Source: Stenotrophomonas maltophilia (lineage in GTDB: Bacteria; Pseudomonadota; Gammaproteobacteria; Xanthomonadales; Xanthomonadaceae). Taken from it: DNA of 21,087 nt. The translations under genes and the position numbers were made by a program. How positions within the stretch are numbered: the stretch's first letter is position 1; every line of letters starts with the position of its first letter. Shown one piece after another: positions 8,487 to 16,470 of this stretch. The stretch is from NCBI GenBank assembly GCA_002386405.1, contig DGIP01000094.1, positions 1 through 21,087 of the forward strand, written 5' to 3'. Below the pieces are notes generated by a model. The model was not told where the DNA came from. It ran no database searches and saw nothing but the letters and a program-made list of their open reading frames with translations.

Positions 8487-11400
8487 TCAGTCTCGTAGAC
8501 GCCGCGCGTGGGGGTAAAAAGTGGCGACCATTCGGAGCACCCGCCGGCGTTGCAAGCCCGCACGCGTATCGGCGACCCACAGTACGCATTTCCGGCTGCG
8601 GCCACGTAGTCCTTAGGGCCCGTATACAGGTGTTTGCCGCCCACACCGGTTTCCAGCTGATACTCAGTCGCAGTCGCGACAGGGTGCCAACCCGCCTCGC
8701 ACCACACCTGATAGGGCGCGCGCTTGGTGGTCAACCAGGTAGCTATGTAGAACACCGGCGTACTCGGCGGAAGCGACACGGTCACTGTTGCAACACCGGA
8801 CCAGGGCCCGCACCCGACAAAGTTACAGGCCTGTGCGCGATAGCTGTAACTGCCGTTGCCACGACTGACGGCTGCGGACGTGCGCCCATCCGCCAGCAAC
8901 GTGTTCCACCCACCACCGTTGGCACTCTCCTGCACGATGAAGTACTCCGTGGTGGCTGGCGTGCTCCAGCTGAAGGCGTAGTCGGTAACGTTCACCAGAC
9001 CGGGTGCAGTGATCACCGGCTCCAGGCTCGGCGGCCCGATGACAGATACGTTCGCGGTACTGGACCAGCCGCCGCACCCAGCGCCGTTGCAGGCAGCTAC
9101 CCGATACGCGTAGTTGCCCACGCCACGATAGGGTGTTGCGTAGGACGTCGCGTTGGCATCCGGCAGCGTGACCCAGCCTGAACCATTGGCGCTTTCCTGC
9201 AGGGTGTACCTGCTTGCACCGCCAATCGCGCTCCAGCCGATGCCGATGCTTCCCGGACCGGAACGCGCTGGCGCACTCAGCCCGCTCGCTGCTCCGGGGG
9301 GATACACGACCGAAACAGATGCAGTCGCGCTGTATCCCGTGCAACCAACCGGATTACAGGCGCGCACCCGGTAGCTGAAGCTTCCTGCGGGCTTGCCCCC
9401 TATGCTTACCGAGAGCGGCGCCGCATTGTGGATCACGCTCCAGGCGCCGCCACTGGCACTTTCTTCCAGTTGATAGGTCGTAGCACCAGCCGATGCCGAC
9501 CAGCTCACGGAGTAGCTGCCGTTGTAAGCGACGCCAGGGAGGCTTAACGCCGGTGCCGAGCTGGGCGGAAGCTCTACTGCCACACTTGCCGTATTACTCC
9601 AGCTGCCGCAGACCTCACGGCAGCCCAGCACACGGAACTGATAGGTACCCGTCTGAAGGCCGCTGGCGGAGAACGCCAACGCGCTGCCGCTGTATATCGC
9701 GACCCAGTTTCCGCCCGTCCCCTGCTGCAGTATGTACCGGTTCGCACCACCGGAAGCAGTCCACGTAAGGGTCACGCTTCCCTGTGTGATGTAGCCGGGC
9801 GCGCTGAGCACGGGAACGCTCGGCGTGGCATCTCCGCTGACCTTGGCAACCAGGCTGCCGGACAGATACATGTAGTCGGTCTGTTTACCGGTTCGCTCGT
9901 TTCGCTGGAAGCGAAGGACACCTGCATTGTCGTAGAACGAATAGATGGCGCCGCTCGACGCAGACATTGACTTGACCCGGCGCCCGTGAGCGTCGTACTC
10001 GTAGCTTTCAGCACCTGCCACGCTGCGCAGGCGGTTGCCGTAGTCGAAGGCAAATCCCTGGCCGTTGCGGACAGACAGGTTGCCCTGCACGTCGTAGCCC
10101 AAGCCAGTCACGGTGCCGCCGTTGGCGGTGTCCATCACGTTGACCAGCCGGTTGGCGGGATCGAAGTAGTGCGTGCGGTCGCGACTGCCGACCCTGGCTC
10201 TGCGCAGGTTGTCCAGCGCATCGTATTCGTACAGGGCATTGCCAAAGCTTGGCGCAGTGACGTTGCGCAGGCGATCCAGGCCGTCATAGGACATATCTCG
10301 GTTGCCGGGCGCGCCGGGCAGTCCGTCGGAGATGGCCACCACGTTTCCGCCTGCGTCGTAGTCGTAGCTGTCATCGTGGACGGCACCAGCGGCGTTGGCA
10401 TCGCGGCTTCGCTCAGGCAGTCCGCGTGCATTCTGGACCATGGTGTGGGCAATGCCATTGCCATAGGTAAACCCCGCCAGCGCGCCGTTGGCGTGGTAGC
10501 TGGCTTGCTGCGCATAGGTACCCACCTGGGTGGTGCGACCCAGGGCGTCGGGCGAGTAGCCCACCTCGCGCCAATCCGGATAGGTGTGCCCTTCGAGGTT
10601 GCCGTTCGCGTCATACCGGTAGAAGAAGCTGAGCGTTCCCAGACTGGAATGCTCCATGCTCTCCCCGATCAGCAGGCGCCGCCGGTTGTAATAATACCGA
10701 TTGATCACCGGCAACATGGCGGGATCGTTTCGGGTGTACACCTCCACGGGCAGGCCATCTGGCGTGTAATACCAGCTCTGGTTGCCGCGACCGTCGGGGA
10801 ACTTCAGTTCGAACAGGCGGTTGACAGCGTCGTAGCTGCGCGTGACGGCGCGGCCACTGGCCAATGCTTGGGTGCGGCTGCAGTCGGTAGCGCTGGTCAA
10901 TCCCGTACCTGAAGCCGACCAGGCCACGTTGCCAGCCGCGTCGAACTCCTGCACGGTAGCCCCGGTCTCTGGTTCGATCGTCTTGCACAGCTGCTGATAG
11001 CCGTCGTAGACATAGCGCCGGGTCAGCGCCTGGCTACCGTCTGCATTGCGCCGGGTGATTGCCAACGGCTTGCCCAGTGCATCGCGCTGGATCTCGGTAA
11101 CCACACCCTCCGGGTTCTGGATCGTCAGCGGCATCTCATAGGCTGGCTGGTCGTAGGCCAGATGCCGTGTCACGGTTGCAAGACCGCGAGGATTGGTCGT
11201 CCTTACCGACAGGTTGCCGATGTAGTCCGTCGCGCTCACCAGCTCTCCAAGTTCGGAGGTCTGCCGAGCGATCGTCGGGCGCCCAAGCGCGTCGTACTGC
11301 GTGGTTGTTCCGGGAACGGTCTGTGCGATGTTGGACAGCTGACGTGTCGGGTACGAGGCGAACACCGCGCGACCACTGTTGTCGTATCGCGTCACCACCG

Positions 11401-13813
11401 CACTGTCCAGCGCGTTGTTTACGTTCTGCGTTACCAGCACCGGACGGAACATCGCGTCCAGGTAGGTATCCGTTCGCTGCCCTCCCAAGGTCCTGGAATG
11501 CTTCCATGCCCCTGCGGGAACGCCGAACTGCGCCGCGGTCATCCGCTGCAGGTTGAGGACCGCCGACGTCCATGCGACCGTATCATTCGCAGGGAACTGC
11601 TGCGAAATCAGCCTCCCCATGGAGTCGTAACCGTATCGGGTGGTGGCCCCTGTTTCGTCGGTAAGCGCAGTGATCCAGCCGTTGTCATCAACCTCTACCT
11701 GCCGCGTGGCGCCATTCAGAGCCTCCTGAGTCGGCGGGAACCTCAAGAGCTGCGGCACGCCGCGCTTCCAACTGGACAGATGACTGGTGTTGCCTCGTCC
11801 ATCGGTTGCCGTGGCTACAGTCCCATCGGCGGCATAGCTGACCTGCTGGTTCAGGCGCCCAAACGCATAGGCTCGCAACGGCAGCGCAGTGCTTGTATCG
11901 AACTCGGTGCGCGACTGCTTGATGCCGTTAAGTACGGTGCGGGCGGGCTGCCCCCGCACCCAAAGCTGCGGATTGTCGTAGTACTGTGTTGTGGTGCTGC
12001 GGCTCTGCCCGGCCGAGTTGGACTCAACCACGTCGACCTCACGCACCGAGGCATCGAAGGTCTGCACTTGACGGGTGAACTGCACGCCATCCTGATTGAC
12101 GACAGTGCTTTGCACCGGGCGGTTGAGGTGTTCACCCAGCTCCGTGGCGCCATACTTCAGGTTCTGACCGGCCGCCTGCGGGAACGGCGCAGAGGGCAGC
12201 TGCGCGTCAGGGTAGTAATTCTTGCGGTCAATCCGCACTACCGTTCCGCCGATGCTCGTCGTGGTGGCCAGCAACAGGCCATCGTTGTACGCAACTTCCT
12301 TACCGAATTCGTGAGTACGGATCACCCCATCCGGCGTGGTCTCAATCGTGATCTTTGGCTCGGATTGGCCAACTGGGTACATCGGCGAACCTGCCGCGTT
12401 CACATTCCGATCGTACTGGCCTACCAGGTTGGTGTACTCATAGGTCCACTGGGCGGCAGGTATTCCAGGACCACTGATGGTCTTGGTCACCAGTGACATC
12501 GCGTCGCGATAGATCGGCGTGAGGTTCCAGCCGTCAGCAATCAGCTGGTCATCACCGGACGTCTGGCAGTTGAATGGAACGTTCTTGCGGCCGTGTCGGA
12601 AGGGACGAAACGCGAACGTGCCCACTGCGCCGGAAGGATGGGTGATGCTGGCAACAATCTCCGTTTGGATGATCTTGTTGGTCTTGGCGCACACGGCCGG
12701 GTTGTCCATGTACTCGGACGGAGCCTGACCGATGTAGTCGGGATATTTCTTGGTCACGTACACCGACGGAAGGCTGTAACTCCAGCTTGTACCATCGGGC
12801 AGAACGACGGACTGAAGCGGGCCGGCGGGTGAATACGCGTATGTCCAGGTGCGGTTTGCGGTGGTAACCGTTGCAATACGCCCCTTTGCGTCGTAAGCGA
12901 GCGCAATGCTGCGGCCGTCGCTGGCAATGATGCGATCCAGCCGACCGGCGCTCCATTCGTAGCGCACCCAGTTCCCAAATCGGTCAACCACCTGCGAAGG
13001 GTAGAGAGTCACCTTCTTCCGGTTCAGCGTGGCGTGGGTAATGGTGTCGTAGGGCTGAAGGGTGGCCGGCTCGTTGTAGCGCACCACCATCCAGTCGAAG
13101 TAGTACTTCGTGCCGTCTGGCGCATGACCAAGGAAGCCCTGTCCTGGCTGGCCGCTCTTGAGCGCGTTGAGGCAGGAGAAGAACCACCCGCCCTTGGTAT
13201 TCCAAGGGGTTGGCTGGCCAACCTGCGGGACTGGCTGGCGCGGATCCCCGCTGCCAGCGAGCACCGTCTCACCCTGGCCGCCGGGCAGCGACAGCCGGAC
13301 CCCATCCCAATAAGTGTGCGGGTCAAAATAGATCTTCTGCGTATGCTGGGTGTTCCAGACCTCCAGCGTTGGCGGCGCAGCCACCGTCGAACAGCGTGCA
13401 CTTGGACTCCAGTAACCTTCGACCTCTGTCTCGGGTTGGTCACCGTAGGTGCCCGACAGCGAAGGTAGATCCAACGACCAGTTGCCAAACTCGTTGTCGT
13501 TGGCATTTCCAGACATGTCGCCGTAGCTGCGACTGATCGACACGTCCAGACTGTTGTTGCCCGGCACGGAGATGTCGGTGGCGCTGAGGCTCATCGAACC
13601 GTCGTACAGATTGACCTTCTCGCCGAAGATCTCCCCCTTCATTGGCTCTACCAGATCGCCATATTTCAGGCGCTTTTCATACTCTGAGCGCCACGTCGGC
13701 ACGATCTGTGCCTGGACGGCCAAGGGCATCAGCACGCTGGCTGCAACGAGAAGGAGGGCCAAACGGCCCACCGGGCGACACAAGCGGGAACGGTCATACG
13801 CAGTCAATTGCAT
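8483..13813 (-). CDS. large Sec-exported YD-repeat (Rhs) protein with FN3-like C-terminus
   Basis: A 1776-aa protein. The start at 13813 is preferred over an ATG at 13879 because GGAGG lies 6-7 nt upstream and it gives a clean signal peptide (hydrophobic residues about 17-33, cleavage near VQA-35). Residues about 40-330 form an Rhs N-terminal sheet region (VNLYDGSMSL, YDAKGRI). YD repeats run to about 1316, with many copies such as YDSMGRLISQ, YDALGRPTIA, YDAVNRLFEL, YDANGNLEGH and YDAHGRRVKS. The repeats stop at MYLSGSLVAKV and are followed by about five fibronectin-III-like modules to the C-terminus. No PAAR, VgrG or T6SS domain is present, so export is by Sec. The core domain that should follow is encoded by the next gene. 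Probably forms a periplasmic or surface Rhs cage; function is inferred. Confidence 0.9.
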   Translation of the reverse strand: MQLTAYDRSRLCRPVGRLALLLVAASVLMPLAVQAQIVPTWRSEYEKRLKYGDLVEPMKGEIFGEKVNLYDGSMSLSATDISVPGNNSLDVSISRSYGDMSGNANDNEFGNWSLDLPSLSGTYGDQPETEVEGYWSPSARCSTVAAPPTLEVWNTQHTQKIYFDPHTYWDGVRLSLPGGQGETVLAGSGDPRQPVPQVGQPTPWNTKGGWFFSCLNALKSGQPGQGFLGHAPDGTKYYFDWMVVRYNEPATLQPYDTITHATLNRKKVTLYPSQVVDRFGNWVRYEWSAGRLDRIIASDGRSIALAYDAKGRIATVTTANRTWTYAYSPAGPLQSVVLPDGTSWSYSLPSVYVTKKYPDYIGQAPSEYMDNPAVCAKTNKIIQTEIVASITHPSGAVGTFAFRPFRHGRKNVPFNCQTSGDDQLIADGWNLTPIYRDAMSLVTKTISGPGIPAAQWTYEYTNLVGQYDRNVNAAGSPMYPVGQSEPKITIETTPDGVIRTHEFGKEVAYNDGLLLATTTSIGGTVVRIDRKNYYPDAQLPSAPFPQAAGQNLKYGATELGEHLNRPVQSTVVNQDGVQFTRQVQTFDASVREVDVVESNSAGQSRSTTTQYYDNPQLWVRGQPARTVLNGIKQSRTEFDTSTALPLRAYAFGRLNQQVSYAADGTVATATDGRGNTSHLSSWKRGVPQLLRFPPTQEALNGATRQVEVDDNGWITALTDETGATTRYGYDSMGRLISQQFPANDTVAWTSAVLNLQRMTAAQFGVPAGAWKHSRTLGGQRTDTYLDAMFRPVLVTQNVNNALDSAVVTRYDNSGRAVFASYPTRQLSNIAQTVPGTTTQYDALGRPTIARQTSELGELVSATDYIGNLSVRTTNPRGLATVTRHLAYDQPAYEMPLTIQNPEGVVTEIQRDALGKPLAITRRNADGSQALTRRYVYDGYQQLCKTIEPETGATVQEFDAAGNVAWSASGTGLTSATDCSRTQALASGRAVTRSYDAVNRLFELKFPDGRGNQSWYYTPDGLPVEVYTRNDPAMLPVINRYYYNRRRLLIGESMEHSSLGTLSFFYRYDANGNLEGHTYPDWREVGYSPDALGRTTQVGTYAQQASYHANGALAGFTYGNGIAHTMVQNARGLPERSRDANAAGAVHDDSYDYDAGGNVVAISDGLPGAPGNRDMSYDGLDRLRNVTAPSFGNALYEYDALDNLRRARVGSRDRTHYFDPANRLVNVMDTANGGTVTGLGYDVQGNLSVRNGQGFAFDYGNRLRSVAGAESYEYDAHGRRVKSMSASSGAIYSFYDNAGVLRFQRNERTGKQTDYMYLSGSLVAKVSGDATPSVPVLSAPGYITQGSVTLTWTASGGANRYILQQGTGGNWVAIYSGSALAFSASGLQTGTYQFRVLGCREVCGSWSNTASVAVELPPSSAPALSLPGVAYNGSYSVSWSASAGATTYQLEESASGGAWSVIHNAAPLSVSIGGKPAGSFSYRVRACNPVGCTGYSATASVSVVYPPGAASGLSAPARSGPGSIGIGWSAIGGASRYTLQESANGSGWVTLPDANATSYATPYRGVGNYAYRVAACNGAGCGGWSSTANVSVIGPPSLEPVITAPGLVNVTDYAFSWSTPATTEYFIVQESANGGGWNTLLADGRTSAAVSRGNGSYSYRAQACNFVGCGPWSGVATVTVSLPPSTPVFYIATWLTTKRAPYQVWCEAGWHPVATATEYQLETGVGGKHLYTGPKDYVAAAGNAYCGSPIRVRACNAGGCSEWSPLFTPTRGVYETE
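8486..9830 (-). repeat. five FN3-like modules with paired cysteines
   Basis: Within the large YD-repeat protein, five modules of roughly 88-90 aa repeat. Each ends in a strand of the type R-V/A-x-A/G-C, a short spacer, C, then W/Y-S: GCREVCGSWS, ACNPVGCTGYS, ACNGAGCGGWS, ACNFVGCGPWS and ACNAGGCSEWS. Modules begin with proline-rich hinges (PPSSAP, PPGAAS, PPSLEP, PPSTPV) and share Y-x-L/V-Q/E-E-S-A-x-G-G-x-W. The last module has a degenerate first half. The DNA copies have diverged, so this is an old protein repeat rather than a recent tandem duplication. The cysteine pairs fit disulfides in an exported protein. Confidence 0.75.
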
Positions 13814-13972
13814 TACAAGCCTCCGGTGGTCGGCGCACAGGCGTGCGACGCAGGTGGAGGTTGAGAGCTGGGTGCGCATCTCCGGCCCGCCTTATCGGCA
13901 GGAAGAAAATTTGGTTCCCGGAGTGCCTTGCTTTCGATTCCCCCGAAGCGGCGACACGTCTTGCAGGGGGCT

Positions 13973-14002
13973 GTTATCAAGTAGCCGACTGTGCATCGTC
14001 AA
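13973..14002 (-). promoter_or_regulatory. possible promoter of the Rhs locus
   Basis: On the minus strand, TTGACG (14002-13997) and GATAAC (13978-13973) are 18 nt apart, matching 5 of 6 and 4 of 6 consensus bases. It would give a 5' leader of roughly 150 nt before the GGAGG-ATG of the YD-repeat gene. No better candidate was seen nearer the gene. A weak call from consensus matching only. Confidence 0.3.
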
Positions 14003-14145
14003 AAGGCATTTGGCTGACAAAATTCCTTTCTGGAAAACCATAGAAAAATCAAGGTCATCCAATCAGCGTTTCGTAGGGCTTTCCCTACACGCCCCGTAGT
14101 TGCCGTTACGGCACCTGACGTAATCCGCACAAATTGCGCACTGCC

Positions 14146-14175
14146 GCCGCCGGCACTCCGCATCATGCCGGCGGC
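14146..14175 (+). other. GC-rich hairpin upstream of tonB
   Basis: GCCGCCGGC (14146-14154) and GCCGGCGGC (14167-14175) form a perfect 9-bp stem with a 12-nt loop, ending 12 nt before the Fur palindrome. The left arm also takes part in an alternative smaller hairpin, TGCCG/CGGCA (14142-14155). No T-run follows. It may insulate the tonB promoter, but no function can be shown. Confidence 0.4.
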
Positions 14176-14187
14176 CCCGGCGTGTCA

Positions 14188-14208
14188 TAATGAGAACCCT
14201 TCTCATTA
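14188..14208 (+). promoter_or_regulatory. Fur box of tonB (perfect palindrome)
   Basis: Left arm TAATGAGAA (14188-14196), spacer CCC, right arm TTCTCATTA (14200-14208): a perfect 9-3-9 inverted repeat closely matching the Fur consensus core AATGAGAA/TTCTCATT. It overlaps a -10-like CATAAT (14186-14191) and ends 10 nt before the tonB ATG, so Fe(II)-Fur would block initiation directly. The sequence is seen; Fur control is inferred from the consensus and from the gene controlled. Confidence 0.85.
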
Positions 14209-14218
14209 ATCTCGCTGG

Positions 14219-15013
14219 ATGTCGTCGGTCGCCCCCTGTGCCGCGAGCACCCCACCTCTGCACGCTTACCTGCAGGGCCTGTACCCAGGCGTCCCCGGCC
14301 GTGCGCGGGCACGCGCCTCGTTCACCGAACGCCATGCGCGCACGCTCGCCGGTAGCCTGACCGTGCTGGCCCACGCGGCCGCCATCGCGCTGCTGCTCTG
14401 GACCCACGTTGCCAGCACGCCGGTGCTGCCGCCTCCGCCGGCCGACCGCACCCAGCTGGTGCTGCTGCCCCCGCGCGCCCCGGAAGTACCGCTGGAAGAC
14501 ATCGTCGCGCCCACCCCCAGCACGGCCGCCACGCTCCAGCAGCAAAAGCCGGAACCCCCGCGCGACCTGCCCAGGACGCCGCCGCGCGAGACGGCCCACT
14601 GGGTGATCCCGCCACCGACCCCGCCGCAGCCCAAACCGGATTCGCCAGCGCCGCTGCAGCAGCAGGCCTCGGTCGCCGCGTCGCCGCCCAGCCCACCGCT
14701 GCCGCCCGGCCCCAGCGAGACCACGCCCGGACGCGACAGCTGGGAAGGCCGGGTCATGGCGCGGCTGGAACGCTTCCGTCGTTACCCCCACGCCGCGCGG
14801 GCGCGCCGCCATGAGGGCATCGTGCAGGTACGGGTGAGCTTGGCCCGCGATGGCCAGCTGCTTGCGCTGGCGGTGGAGCAGAGCTCGGGCTACGCGATGC
14901 TGGACCAGGCCGCGCTGGATACCTTCCGCCGGGCGGCACCGTTGCCGGCCGTGCCGGATGACCGGCCGGCACCGGTGGAACTGTCGTTCCCGGTGGAGTT
15001 CTTCATCCGCTGA
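14219..15013 (+). CDS. tonB: TonB, energy transducer for outer-membrane receptors
   Basis: A 264-aa TonB-family protein that transmits proton-motive force from ExbBD to outer-membrane receptors, anchored in the inner membrane. One transmembrane segment (about 44-66) contains T48-V-L-A-H52, matching the S/T-x3-H pattern of E. coli TonB, where His20 is essential. A Pro-rich periplasmic stretch (67-170) follows, then the TonB C-terminal domain (175-264) with RRYPHAARARRHEG, VRVSLARDG and SSGYAMLDQAALDTFRRA. exbB and exbD are not adjacent. A perfect Fur palindrome ends 10 nt before the ATG. No ribosome-binding site is visible, so the mRNA may have a very short leader; the first about 35 residues are poorly typical. 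Its likely clients include the receptor encoded at 17046-19343. Confidence 0.93.
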   Translation: MSSVAPCAASTPPLHAYLQGLYPGVPGRARARASFTERHARTLAGSLTVLAHAAAIALLLWTHVASTPVLPPPPADRTQLVLLPPRAPEVPLEDIVAPTPSTAATLQQQKPEPPRDLPRTPPRETAHWVIPPPTPPQPKPDSPAPLQQQASVAASPPSPPLPPGPSETTPGRDSWEGRVMARLERFRRYPHAARARRHEGIVQVRVSLARDGQLLALAVEQSSGYAMLDQAALDTFRRAAPLPAVPDDRPAPVELSFPVEFFIR

Positions 15014-15030
15014 GCGCCCGCGCAGGCGTG

Positions 15031-15456
15031 CTATTCGGTCAGCGCCGTGCGCATCTCCCGCTCGATCTGCTCGACCAGCAGCAGGTTGGCATGCACCGGC
15101 TCGCGCTCATAGGCGCGTTTGGCCGCGTCCTGGGCTTCGGCCAGCAGACGAAAGCGCGCCTCGGCACTCTCCGCCACCCGCGCGGAAGCGAAACGCGACG
15201 CCGCCTGGTAGTAGAGCTCCTGGACATCGCCCAGGTCGCGCGCGCGCTGCCGCCAGCGCGCGGCCGGCACGTCATTGCCGGGGGTGGCTTCGTAGTGCGC
15301 GATCAGCCGCTTGATCGCCACCAGGTCGTCATCCTTGGCGGCGGCGGTCACCACGGCCAACTGGCGGGGCGACAGGTAGCGGTCGTCCGTCGGGGGGCCT
15401 TCACCGCAGCCGGGCAGCGCCAACAGAAACACGCAGGACAGGAGAATGGACTTCAT
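15031..15456 (-). CDS. small putative lipoprotein, function unknown
   Basis: A 141-aa predicted lipoprotein: MKSILLSCVFLLALPGC has a lipobox LPGC with Cys17 as the acylated residue and Gly/Glu at +2/+3, compatible with outer-membrane sorting. ATG 15456 is chosen over an open frame reaching 15552 because it gives this clean signal and has AGGA 10 nt upstream. The mature part (about residues 20-141) is charged and mostly helical, with Ala-rich helices (ARFRLLAEAQDAAKRAYE) suggestive of TPR- or Sel1-like packing but without a clear repeat. The family is not recognised. It is convergent with tonB; the stop codons are only 17 nt apart, so the two transcripts must share or overlap their ends. Confidence 0.8.
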   Translation of the reverse strand: MKSILLSCVFLLALPGCGEGPPTDDRYLSPRQLAVVTAAAKDDDLVAIKRLIAHYEATPGNDVPAARWRQRARDLGDVQELYYQAASRFASARVAESAEARFRLLAEAQDAAKRAYEREPVHANLLLVEQIEREMRTALTE

Positions 15457-15565
15457 AGCCGCACGATCCTGACAGTGCCCGGCCCGCACGGCCAACGCAC
15501 CGTTCCTATCAAAAAGCGGCATTGCATAGGCAGCGCCACTGCTACCCGCCACCGGCGCCCCGCTC

Positions 15566-15571
15566 TAGAAT
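15566..15571 (+). promoter_or_regulatory. possible -10 element for a leaderless GNAT transcript
   Basis: TAGAAT (15566-15571) matches 5 of 6 bases of the -10 consensus and ends 6 nt before the ATG at 15578. Transcription from it would begin at or next to the A of the start codon, giving a leaderless mRNA. No ribosome-binding site is present upstream, which agrees. No good -35 was found. Confidence 0.35.
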
Positions 15572-15577
15572 GACGGC

Positions 15578-16114
15578 ATGAGCACCCTGACCTTCCGTGC
15601 GGCCACGCTGGCCGACATTCCCGCCCTCATCACCCTGGTCACCTCGGCCTACCGCGGCGACGCCAGCCGCGCCGGCTGGACCACCGAAGCGGACATGCTG
15701 GACGGCGCGCGCATTGACGCAACCGGCCTGCAAGCCGATATCGAGCGCCCGCGCAGCACCGTCCTGCTGGCCGAACGCGACGGCCAGCTGCTGGCCTGCG
15801 CGCATGTGGCCGATGACCACGGCAAGGGCTACTTCGGCATGTTTTCGGTGGACCCGGCCCAGCAGGGCGGCGGCATCGGCAAGCAGGTGATGGACGCCGC
15901 CGAAGCCCACGCCGCGCGCGAATGGGGCGTGCCGGTGATGCAGATGACGGTGATCGACATCCGCGACGAGCTGATCGCTTTCTACGAACGCCGTGGCTAC
16001 CAGCGTACCGGCATCAAGAAGCCGTTCCCGTATGGGGATGAGCGCTTCGGCATTCCCAAGCGCGACGACCTGCGCTTCGAGATCCTGGAAAAGCCGCTGG
16101 CGGCCCACGCATGA
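15578..16114 (+). CDS. GNAT-family N-acetyltransferase
   Basis: A 178-aa single-domain acetyltransferase that uses acetyl-CoA; the substrate cannot be predicted. The N-terminus LTFRAATLADIPALITLV (4-21) is the usual beta1-alpha1 of GNAT. Motif A is GMFSVDPAQQGGGIGKQVMD (about residues 87-106) with the Q-x-x-G-x-G pyrophosphate loop. Motif B includes ELIAFYERRGYQRTG (about 131-145). The ending FGIPKRDDLRFEILEKPL is a common tail in proteobacterial homologues. No ribosome-binding site precedes the ATG. The stop overlaps the start of the Rieske gene by 4 nt (ATGA), so the two are translated together. Confidence 0.92.
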   Translation: MSTLTFRAATLADIPALITLVTSAYRGDASRAGWTTEADMLDGARIDATGLQADIERPRSTVLLAERDGQLLACAHVADDHGKGYFGMFSVDPAQQGGGIGKQVMDAAEAHAAREWGVPVMQMTVIDIRDELIAFYERRGYQRTGIKKPFPYGDERFGIPKRDDLRFEILEKPLAAHA

Positions 16115-16443
16115 GCGAGACCTGGACCTTCGTCTGCGCCACGGCCGAGCTGCTGCCGGGCGAGATGAAGAGCACCTTCGACGAGGTCACCGGGACGCCG
16201 ATCGTGGTGTTCAACCTGGACGGCGAGCTGTACGCCCTTGAAGACCAGTGCACCCACGAGGAATTCGAGCTGTCCTCGGGCACGTTCGATACGGAGGAAG
16301 GCAGCATCGAATGCGTGCTGCACAGCGCGCGCTTCGATGTGCGCGATGGCCGTGCCCTGTGTGCCCCGGCCTATACGGCGGTGCCGAAGTTTCCGGTGAA
16401 GCGGGAGTTCGACGGCGTCTGGACCCGCGACGACCGCGACTGA
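16111..16443 (+). CDS. Rieske [2Fe-2S] ferredoxin-type protein
   Basis: A 110-aa soluble Rieske protein of the kind annotated as the ferredoxin subunit of non-heme iron oxygenases. The cluster ligands are complete: Cys47-x-His49 (DQCTHEEFEL) and Cys68-x-x-His71 (ECVLHSARFDV). One whole Rieske domain fills the protein; there is no oxygenase or reductase gene nearby. It probably carries electrons in the cytoplasm for an unknown partner. It overlaps the GNAT gene by 4 nt. Fe-S dependence makes it a client of the SUF system at the other end of the window, and these two genes may once have been closer to the suf operon (inference). Confidence 0.93.
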   Translation: MSETWTFVCATAELLPGEMKSTFDEVTGTPIVVFNLDGELYALEDQCTHEEFELSSGTFDTEEGSIECVLHSARFDVRDGRALCAPAYTAVPKFPVKREFDGVWTRDDRD

Positions 16444-16470
16444 ATCGCCCTCCAGCTGAATGCGGGGCTT

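Larger units (their letters stand above)
13814..14187. other. 374-bp non-coding region between Rhs locus and tonB
   Basis: No convincing gene on either strand. The half next to the Rhs gene (13880-14060) is AT-richer and holds a possible minus-strand promoter. The half next to tonB holds a GTAGGG/CCCTAC hairpin (14073-14088, 4-nt loop, no T-run), a short GTAG-headed palindrome (14096-14113, stem TGCCG/CGGCA) that may be a degenerate REP, and a strong GC hairpin (14146-14175). Both flanking genes are transcribed outward, so it is a divergent control region. Confidence 0.7.

Noticed and set aside
8486..9830. FN3 region as a recent tandem DNA duplication or assembly artefact
   Set aside because: The modules differ at many codons and share only a protein-level pattern.
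11162..12496. 444-codon plus-strand open frame inside the YD-repeat gene
   Set aside because: Antisense to the YD repeats; no ribosome-binding site, domain or neighbour support.
14073..14088. GTAGGG/CCCTAC hairpin as a rho-independent terminator
   Set aside because: No T-run on either side, and both neighbouring genes are transcribed away from it.
14096..14113. Fourth GTAG palindrome
   Set aside because: The stem is only 5 bp and an extra base follows GTAG; kept only as a possible degenerate copy.
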